Assembly (NCBI RefSeq): GCF_021869535.1
Contig: NW_026262712.1
Span: forward strand, 49,520,884-49,584,883
Length of the DNA: 64,000 nucleotides
Source of the DNA: Mytilus californianus
Lineage: Eukaryota > Mollusca > Bivalvia > Mytilida > Mytilidae
Direction of reading: 5' to 3'
Made by a program: the position numbers and the translations under genes. The notes under the pieces were generated by a model that saw nothing but the letters and a program-made list of their open reading frames with translations, had not been told where the DNA came from and did no database searches. This document shows positions 55,421 to 64,000 of the stretch, piece by piece; the first letter of the stretch is position 1, and each line of letters begins with the position of its first letter.

Positions 55421-56604
55421 TATATTTGAACAAAAAACACATAAGGCTTCAATTACAATAATTATTATTATACATACAGCATTTTAGACCAATTTACATC
55501 ATCTAAGTTTAAGCTGTGTCGTTTTTTTATTTCATTTTTAGCAGGAAATTAATTGTAAAATCAGAATCTGGAATGATCCAAAAATACTTTTTTCTTCTTT
55601 TATAAATTTTATTATTGAGGATAGACTGATAAATTTTTCCAAAATTTATAAAATTTACAAATTATGAAGGCCCTGAAGACTGTTCTATTTTGCAGCCAAA
55701 ATATTTTTGTAAAAGTTATAATTGAACCTCAACTAATTTTCTACTTTTACTATACATGCTATATATATAAATGGCAATCTAGTTTTCAGGCAATATTTTT
55801 TTGTAATACCTTTTCTCAGAGTAAACCTATTATAATAAATGGAAGGTTCTTATGTATGAAGTGTATGTAAATTTGTAAGAGATGACATTTTCATGATAAT
55901 TTTTTGGTTGTATTTTAACATAGTGCTATATTTTTGTGCATTGTTGTTTTTACAGTGCTTTGACAAAATTTTTTAAATTTTAAAATTTTGTTGTTAAGTT
56001 TTGAGTAGTTTATATGTGCCAGTATCCCATCAATTGATGTCTCGTATTCAAATCTCACATTTTTAGAGAAGTTGAAATGTTGTGTTTCAGAATTGTTTAT
56101 TTAACATAATTATAGTTTTTTTTTTGGTGTTTTTGTACATAGTTTGTATATATTTGATGTATACAATATCAACACTAATTTTATGTATAAATGTAGTGAG
56201 TGATTTGAAATGATTTAAGATATTATTTGAAGTTAAAAATACATTTTGCAAGGACCTTCTACAGTTAAAGTCAAAACGGGTGTAACATTTCACAGTAATT
56301 CATTTAGAGATACCAATGGGCAATCAAAAACCTTAAGTCGCTTAAAGACAGACAGCAGGGTGGATTCAGGGTTTACGGAAAGAGGGGTTCAAATGCCCGT
56401 AATGGTAAAAATGATGGCAAGGTGAATTTGTTTGAAATTTTATATGATATACCGGTAATGATGTTTTTTTTTCAATCAAAGGGCTGACACACTCTATGCT
56501 GTAAAGTAGCTGTTGTCAAATTTGAGTTGAGATGCTAAGATGTTTTCAACTTTTCCCTGGAATAAACCTGACTGTAATTTACACATTAAAAACATCAGAG
56601 AACC

Positions 56605-56690
56605 TGAAGGAGAGTTGATAGCCAATGAGACAACTATCCACCAAAGATTTGATATGATAGCCAATGAGACAACTATCCACCAAAGATTTG
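56605..56690 (+). repeat. two tandem copies of a ~42-bp M1-derived unit
   Basis: GATAGCCAATGAGACAACTA and TCCACCAAAGATTTG occur twice in a row. Confidence 0.8.
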
Positions 56691-57760
56691 CGTTTTGAAA
56701 CTTTGTGGTATATTCTGTGTGAATTGATATTTATATTTATCTTACCTCCTATACATTTCTAGGAATATCATTGGTTAAAAGTGAATATGTGGAGACCCTG
56801 TATATATGATATTAGGTTAGTGGGCCTGTTTGATTTGAATACACAGTTAGTAGCATTATTATGTCTCTTTATAAAAACAACATGACGTTAAAAAAAAATC
56901 TGAAACATTTCGCGCAAACAACAGATGAAAAAATTGATGATAAATGAATGAAAATGAATGCAGAAAAAACATTAAACGCAAACAAATTGTTATTGTTGGT
57001 ATTTGGTTTTGTAGAGACCAATGACATTAGATTCTTAATATTGAAGACTTGATCACTTTAATAGGCCACTAGTCTGAATTCCAGACGTTAAGATAGTAAG
57101 ATAAATTCTTTACACAGTGTGCTTGTGACCTAAAATGATATATAGGTGTCAGTAAATTTCATATCAGGTTTGAGCTTCGCTCTCACCCCATAGGAAATTT
57201 AATGACCCTGTATATATCGTATTAGGTCACTAGCACACTGTGTAACTGATAATACATGTATCTTGATATGGGTATTATATTTTTATGTACAGCTATTTCT
57301 TAGTCCAATTTCAGTTTCCTCTGTTATGCAGAAACTTGAAAGATGCTTATAGCCAATGGAAGCAAATCTCTATTAGTTTGACCTTGTTCTCATGGTTTCA
57401 AAGGTTGCATTTCTTAGGGACAATTATACTGAAGAATTTAATAATGGCAAAAACCCTTATGTCTGAGTAATTGATATCACCATGTGTATGCTTAAATCAA
57501 ATTAGCTCCATGCCTACAGCTTCCCATTTAAGCAGAATACATTGTATGGAACCTTCCAGTGTTACTAAAAGATGTTAAACAACTTTGAATAGTAACTCAA
57601 AGAGAAGAGGTTGTATTCCCACCATTGATAAAACAAAATCATTTTTTGGTATAAAATCTTCAAAATAAGATTAGCCTCTCTACACCTTACACTATTTCTT
57701 CCATAGAGGACAATCATGCACACCTTTTCCTAGAACCCTTTATGGTATATGGATATTTTT
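56691..57760. other. unannotated non-coding stretch
   Basis: No gene supported. It contains ACCCTGTATATAT-(G/C) followed by AT(T)AGGT twice (56793 and 57204) and a CACACTGTGTAA/TTACACAGTGTG inverted pair (57110 and 57235). Confidence 0.35.
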
Positions 57761-60022
57761 ATACGACCGCAAAAAAAATTTTGTGGTCGTATATTGGTAT
57801 GACGTTGGCGTCGTCGTCGTCCGGCGTCGTCCGAAGACACATTGGTTTTCGCACTCTAACTTTAGTTTAAGTGAATGGATCTCCATGAAATTTTACCACA
57901 AGGTTCAATACCACAAAAGGAAGGTTGGGATTGATTTTGGGGGTTATGGTACCAACAGTAAAGGAATTAGGGGCCAAAAAGGGGCCAAAAATTAGCATTT
58001 TTGTTACTTCCAGACATAACTTGTGTGTTAGTGTATGGATCTCTCTGACATTGTACCACAAGGTTCCATATCACAAAAGGAATGCTGGGATTGATTTTGG
58101 GGGTAATTGCCTCAAAATATTAGGAATTAGGGGCCAAAAAAGGGGCAAAAAAACAAGCATTTTTCTAGTTTCATGACAATAACTTGTGTGTAAGTGCATG
58201 GATCTTTCTGAAATTGTACTACAAGGTTCCATATCACAAAGGAAAAGCTGGAATTGAGTTTGGGGGTAATTGCTGAAACGTTTAGGAATTGGGGGCCAAA
58301 AAGGGGCCAAAAAACACATTTTTCTAGTTTCCAGACAATAACTTGTGTTCAAGTGTATGGATCTCTCTGAAATTGTACTGCAAGGTACCATACCACAAAG
58401 GGAAGGCTGGGATTGATGATGGGGGTAATTGCCCCAATATTTTAGGAATTAGGGGCCAAAAAGGGGCAAAAAACAAGCATTTTTCTAGTTTCAGGACAAT
58501 AACTTGTGTGTAAGTGTATGGATCTTTCTGATATTGTACTACAAGGTTCCATATCACAAAGGGAAAGCTGGGTTTGAGTTTGGGGGTAATTGCCCTAAAT
58601 GTTTAGGAATTTGGGGCCAAAAAACACATTTTTCTAGTTTCCAGACAATAACTTGTGTTCAAGTGTATGGATCTCTCTGAAATTGTACTGCAAGGTACCA
58701 TACCACAAAGGGAAGGCTGGGATTGAGTTTGGGGGTGATGAATCATAAGGGGGTTCAAAAAATTTGGGGGGGGGGATTTTTTTTTTTTTTCTTTTTTTTT
58801 CTTTTTTTTTCTTTTTTTCCTTTTTTTTTTCTTTTAAAATTTTCCATTTTAAGTTGGTTATTTCTGATTTATATTTAAAAGCAAATAATAATGATATGGT
58901 AGGAGATACACACCAAACAGGATGTGTAAATTATTATATAATAAGTATTGTGCAATAGCAAGAAATTTTCAATTGCACAGTATTGCACAATAGCAAGAAA
59001 TCTTCAATTGCACAGTATTGCGCAATAGCAAGCAATCTTCAATTGCACAGTATTGCACAATAGCAAGAAATATCTATTAGCACAATATTGCGCAATAGCA
59101 AGAAATTGTCAATTGTACAGTATTGCGCAATAGCAAGAAATATTTAATTGCACAGTATTGTGCAAAAGAAGATACTTCGTATAAATTGCTTATTTCTTGA
59201 CCAATTTCAATGGGGTTTTATTCTTGAATTCTTGGGGTTCTTTAATATGCTGAATCTAACCGTGTATTTAGTTTTTGGATTTTGGGCCCCGTTTTTAAAT
59301 TGGTCCACATTGAGGTCCAAAGGGTCCAAAATTAAACTTTGTTTGATTTCATCAAAAATTGAATTATTGGGGTTCTTTGATATGCCGAATCTAACCGTGT
59401 ATTTAGATTCTTAATTTTTGGTTCCGTTTTCAAATTGGTCTACATTAAGGTCCAAAGGGTCCAAAATTAAACTTAGTTTGATTTTAACAGAAATTGAATT
59501 CTTGGGGTTCTTTGATATGCTGAATCTAAACATGTATTTAGATTTTTGATTATGGGCCCAGTTTTCAAGTTGGTCCAAATCGGGGTCCAAAATTAAACTT
59601 TGTTTGATTTCAACAAAAATTGAATATATGGGGTTCTTTGATATGCTGAATCTAACCATGTATTTAGACTTGATTTTTGGGCCCCGTTATCAACTTTGTC
59701 CACATTGAGGTCAAAAGGGTCCAAAATTAAACTTTGTTTGATTTCATCAAAAATTGAATTCTTGGGGTTCTTTGATATGCTGAATCTAACCATGTATTTA
59801 GATTTTGGATATTGGACCATAATAGGTGAATGTCCAATTTAAAATTTTTAAGTTCTTAGACCACATTCATTCTGTGTCAGAAACCTATGCTGTGTCAAAT
59901 ATTTAATCACAATCCAAATGCAAAGCTGTATCAAGCTTGAATGTTGTGTCCATACTTGCCCCAACTGTTCAGGGTTCGACCTCTGCGGTCGTATCAAGCT
60001 GTGCCCTGCGGAGCATTTTATT
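57761..60022 (+). mobile_element. element D (ATACGACC family, second subtype), downstream of the gene
   Basis: Same subtype as C: left hairpin, GTCGTCGTCGTCCGG tract, six or so ~180-bp units, a poly-G then T/C-rich tract (58765-58835), a TATTGCGCAATA array (58943-59165), 126-136-bp units, GCGGTCGTAT (59985-59994) and GCATTTTATT. It follows GGATATTTTT. It has more ~180-bp units than C but is otherwise collinear. Confidence 0.8.
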
Positions 60023-62000
60023 TGAAAATCTTATCTTGTTAATTTTTCATAGTTTTTGAAAGAGAAAAGGAGCCAATGTTAGATGTATGAAAAATCTAGA
60101 GAAAATCATTTCCCACCAAATTTTCAATAGCTTATATCTCAAAAGCAAGGACACAGACTTTGTATTTTTTCTGCTTTTTTAGGTCCGATATACATATACT
60201 TTCGATTTATAACAGTCTTTTATAAAGTTTTTATTTTGAAACAAGAGAAGCAAACATCCTTAAGTCATATGATATTAATTTCTATTATATAGAATAGTCT
60301 TGAAGTTAAAACAACTAAATTGTTTTGACCGACTGCAGTTTGGTGTCCTTTCAAAATTCCAGAGAAAGACCGTTTTTTTGTTTGTTTCATATTGAAATCT
60401 AAATAATTCTTCACTGGTACAACTGATGTGAACAAATATATGTTTAGGGATCAGAATATTTTTTTAAGAAAAAACCATAACCCTTGAAGTTAAATGGTTG
60501 TTCCTTTAGTACATATTTGCCCATTATAAAATCTATAATATTTTAATATGGTAAATCTAAATGTATAAATAGATGTGTAGTCTCTTGAGTGACAGATGTT
60601 AACAAATTGATTAGTTACCTGTTATTTTTAAATGTTTTTGTCAGTTGTAAAATGTACCAAAAGACCTTCATTTTACTATATATAATTTATAAGAAATCAG
60701 AATGTATGTCAAACTAAAAGTCTTTGTTTTTTTTTCCAGAATTTTTTTATTGACATGCATTTACAGCATCTGTATAAGTACATGAGTACTTGAGTTGACT
60801 TTAGTATAGGTTAACTGTAATTTATCATAAAAGTTAATAATCTGTTCATTTATTGTGATAATATATCAATGGTTATAAAACTTAAGATAAAAAATAGATA
60901 TTAAATATATATATAGCTAGTGATGTTGGACAGATATTAGATTTGAAATATTTTTGTATTTTGGTAATTCAAATGTAGGGGAATGAAAAAAACACTATTT
61001 TATTTTAACTAAAAGACTTATGCAACTTTTAAGATTATTTAAGGGTTTATTGGGGGAGGGGTACAACATCCCCTGAAGTTGGCCAAAATGTGTACAACCC
61101 TTTTGTTTTCCTATATAAAGATGAAAGATATTATTATCTTATTTATTTGCACCCACTTTTTTGGCAAAGATGATGTAATTTTCTGCTCCCTTTAACATGA
61201 ATCCATGGTACCATTCCGCAACCCCTAAAAGTATTTTTTATTTGAAAAAATATCCTTGTTAATATAGGTTTCTGTGCTGCTGACTAATAATTATGTATTT
61301 GATATATGTCAAGAAATTTCAAAAAGGATATGGGCATATTTATACCTATTAAGATAGCTCTTCACTTGCCTGGGCTCATAGCCTACTAAGAGTTGTCTCC
61401 TGTCCAAAGGGAAATAACTACAACAAAACTAAATGTGATAAGGTGTAACTCCTGTGTACATAGGATAAGCATATTTATTAACATATTTGAGCAAAAAAGA
61501 ATTTGATGATAAACAGATTTATGCAAATAGATTTCAGGAAAACTACAGAGTTGTAAAACCAAGATAATGTTTTATACTTTGAATCTAGCTAGCTGTAAAC
61601 CATTTTTGAAAACCTCAACTTTTGCATGTAAGTTATAGATCTAGGTCTGAGTTGACTCTTGGTGCACAATAATTGAAAAAAGCCATTTAAATGATACTGT
61701 TGAAAATACTGTGAAATAGTTCAGTTTGTAATGTGTCAAATTTAGTGTTATAGATCTAGTTATTTACTTTGTATGAAAAACAATTGAAAATTTTATATGT
61801 TATCGATTATGTGAAAAAATTATTTATTTGAATGGAATTGTTCATAGCTGTTACAGAAGCTCATCAAATACCACAATAAAAAAAGTCAAAATACTGTCAG
61901 TTTTCTAATGATGGAAGTTTTTTTATTGTTGTTTAAAGAAAAGAAGGATAATTTTGATTCTATTGAACATTTTATTGGATGCCACGAACAACCAATTTTT
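60023..62000. other. unannotated non-coding stretch
   Basis: AT-rich DNA. I see no gene, RNA or repeat array. Confidence 0.4.
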
Positions 62001-63807
62001 AGCTCACCTGACCTGAAAGGTCAAGTGAGCTTTTCTCATCACTTTGCGTCCGTCGTCCGTCGTCCTGCGTCCGTCGTCCGTCGTCCGTAAACTTTTACAA
62101 AAATCTTCTCCTCTGAAACTACTGGGCCAAATTTAACCAAACTTGGCCACAATCATCATTGGGGTATCTAGTTTTAAAAATGTGTGGCGTGACCCGGTCA
62201 ACCAACCAAGATGGCCGCCACGGCTAAAAATAGAACATAGGGGTAAAATGCAGTTTTTAGCTTATAACTCAAAAACCAAAGCATTAAGAGCAAATCTGAC
62301 ATGGGGTAAAATTGTTCATCAGGTCAAGATCTATCTGCCCTGAAATTTTCAGATGAATCGGACAACCCGTTATTGGGTTGCTGCCCCTGAATTGGTAATT
62401 TTAAGGAAATTTTGCTGTTTTTGGTTATTATCTTGAATATTATTATAGATAGAGATAAACTGTAAACAGCAATAATGTTCAGCAAAGTAAGATTTACAAA
62501 TAAGTCAATATAACCGAAATGGTCAGTTGACCCCTTTAGGAGTAATTGCCCTTTATAGTCAATTTTTAACCATTTTTCGTAAATCTTAGTAATCTTTTAC
62601 AAAAATCTTCTCCTCTGAAACAACTGGGCCAAATTAAACCAAACTTGGCCACAATCATCATTGGGGTATCTAGTTTAAAAAATGTGTGGCGTGACCCGGC
62701 CAACCAACCAAGATGGCCGCCACAGCTAAAAATAAAACATAGGGGTAAAATGCAGTTTTTGGCTTATATCTCAAAAACCAAAGCATTTAGAGCAAATCTG
62801 ACATGAAGTAAAATTGTTTATCAGGTCAAGATCTATCTGCCCTGAAATTTTCAGATGAATCGAACAACCTGTTGTTGGGTTGCTGCCCCTGAATTGGTAA
62901 TTTTAAGGAAATTTTGCTGTTTTTGGTTATTATCTTGAATATTATTATAGATAGAGATAAACTGTAAACAGCAATAATGTTCAGCAAAGTAAGATTAACA
63001 AATAAGTCAACATGACTGAAATGGTCAGTTGACCCCTTTAGGAGTTATTGCCCTTTATAGTCAATTTTTAACAATTTTTCGTAAATCTTAGTAATCTTTT
63101 ACAAAAATCTTCTCCTCTGAAACTCCGTGGCCAAATTAAACCAAACTTGGCCACAATCATCATTTGGTTATCTAGTTTTAAAAATGTGTGGCGTGACCTG
63201 GTCAACCAACCAAGATGGCCGCCACGGCTAAAAATAGAACATAGGGGTAAAATTCATTTTTTGGCTTTTAACTCAAAAACCAAAGCATTTAAAGCAAATC
63301 TGACATGAAGTAAAATTGTTTATCAGGTCAAGATCTATCTGCCCTGAAATTTTCAGATGAATCGGACAACCCGTTATTGGGTTGCTGCCCCTGAATTGGT
63401 AATTTTAAGGAAATTTTGCTGTTTTTGGTTATTATCTTGAATATTATTATAGATAGAGATAAACTGTAAACAGCAATAATGTTCAGCAAAGTAAGATTTA
63501 CAAATAAGTCAATATAACCGAAATGGTCAGTTGACCCCTTTAGGAGTAATTGCCCTTTATAGTCAATTTTTAACCATTTTTCGTAAATCTTAGTAATCTT
63601 TTACAAAAATCTTCTCCTCTGAAACTACTGGGCCAAGTTAATTATAGATAGAGATAATTGTAAGCAGGAAAAATGTTCAGTAAATTAAGATGTACAAACA
63701 CATCACCATCACCAAAACACAATTTTGTCATGAATCAATCTGCGTCCTTTGTTTAATATTCACATAGACCAAGGTGAGCGACACAGGCTCTTTAGAGCCT
63801 CTAGTTT
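62001..63807 (+). mobile_element. element E2 (AGCTCACC family), uninterrupted copy
   Basis: Left hairpin AGCTCACCTGACCT/AGGTCAAGTGAGCT, a GTCCGTCGTCCGTCGTCC tract, and a little over three units of ~502 bp (TTTTACAAAAATCTTCTCC at about 62092, 62594, 63096 and 63598). The right end has CCAAGGTGAGCGACACAGG, the hairpin GGCTCT/AGAGCC and CTAGTTT. It gives three empty versions (near 62415, 62917, 63420) of the site that B1 and C occupy in E1. Confidence 0.85.
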
Positions 63808-64000
63808 TGTTAACAAGAAAAAATTTTCTGGTACAAAAATATTGTGAAGTTAACAAAATTCACTTCCTGTTAATAATTTTTAAATCTTAACGGTTTTGAA
63901 ATCTTGAATAAAGAAAATATAACTTTTAAGGGTCGTATATCAAAAATGTGTTCAATTATGATTTTTATTCATTGTTTCACATACATTTATTGTAAAATTA
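63808..64000. other. window end, no feature
   Basis: AT-rich; nothing recognised. Confidence 0.4.

Larger units (their letters stand above)
54873..56580 (+). other. 3' untranslated or downstream region of the zinc-finger gene
   Basis: No coding signal. AATAAA occurs at 55834-55839 and 56561-56566 as possible polyadenylation signals; I cannot choose between them. It contains the hammerhead-like repeat at 55300-55420. Confidence 0.4.

Noticed and set aside
61908-62343. ORFs around the E2 left end
   Set aside because: They run from unique DNA into the E2 hairpin and CGTC tract (VVRRP repeats), with no conserved motif.
62001-63807. LTR retrotransposon
   Set aside because: The repeats are ~502-bp tandem units inside hairpin ends; there is no primer-binding site, polypurine tract, gag or pol.

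Overview
The window looks like nuclear DNA of a bivalve mollusc, most likely a Mytilus-type mussel. It is AT-rich and dominated by interspersed and tandem repeats. Several of these I recognise as mussel families, for example the repeat containing GCCAATGAGACAACT at 6286, 18250 and 44137. It has one large intron-containing gene, relics of Penelope-like retroelements, tRNA-derived SINEs, several MITE or fold-back palindromes and many hairpin-ended composite elements. No bacterial, plasmid or viral gene set was seen. The species call is inferred from repeat recognition and was not searched.

Layout. 1-4.4 kb: two broken Penelope-like element (PLE) 3' halves with GIY-YIG domains, two tRNA-Leu-like SINEs and two hammerhead-like motifs. 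4.4-24.2 kb: non-coding repeats, including long palindromes at 5941 and 14916, a 27-bp minisatellite at 9373 next to a ~1-kb tandem duplication, and a tandem family at 19.5-21.1 kb interrupted by a hairpin-ended element. 24.2-54.9 kb: one plus-strand gene with three visible coding exons (24225-24875, 44048-44101, 48078-54872). Both introns are phase 0, and together the exons predict about 2499 residues. The product has three C2HC-type zinc fingers, a long lysine-rich segment, a 12-residue tandem repeat and a low-complexity Ser/Gln/His-rich tail. I infer a nuclear nucleic-acid or chromatin protein but cannot name it. 54.9-64 kb: 3' flank, another hammerhead-like motif and two more complete composite elements.

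The most interesting structure lies in the 19-kb first intron. A hairpin-ended element (Q, 26795-40365) holds element A and element E1. E1 holds B1 and C, and B1 holds B2, so the nest is four levels deep. Five sequence-unrelated families (A-D, E, Q, P, S) share one plan: a self-complementary left end, then a CGTC/CTGTC-rich tract, then internal tandem units, then one arm of the left hairpin repeated near the right end, usually followed by a second hairpin. Filled and empty copies of the same site occur in the window and show insertion inside a T-run with no obvious target duplication. This resembles non-autonomous Helentron-type rolling-circle elements. That assignment is an inference, but the shared architecture and the nesting are directly visible.
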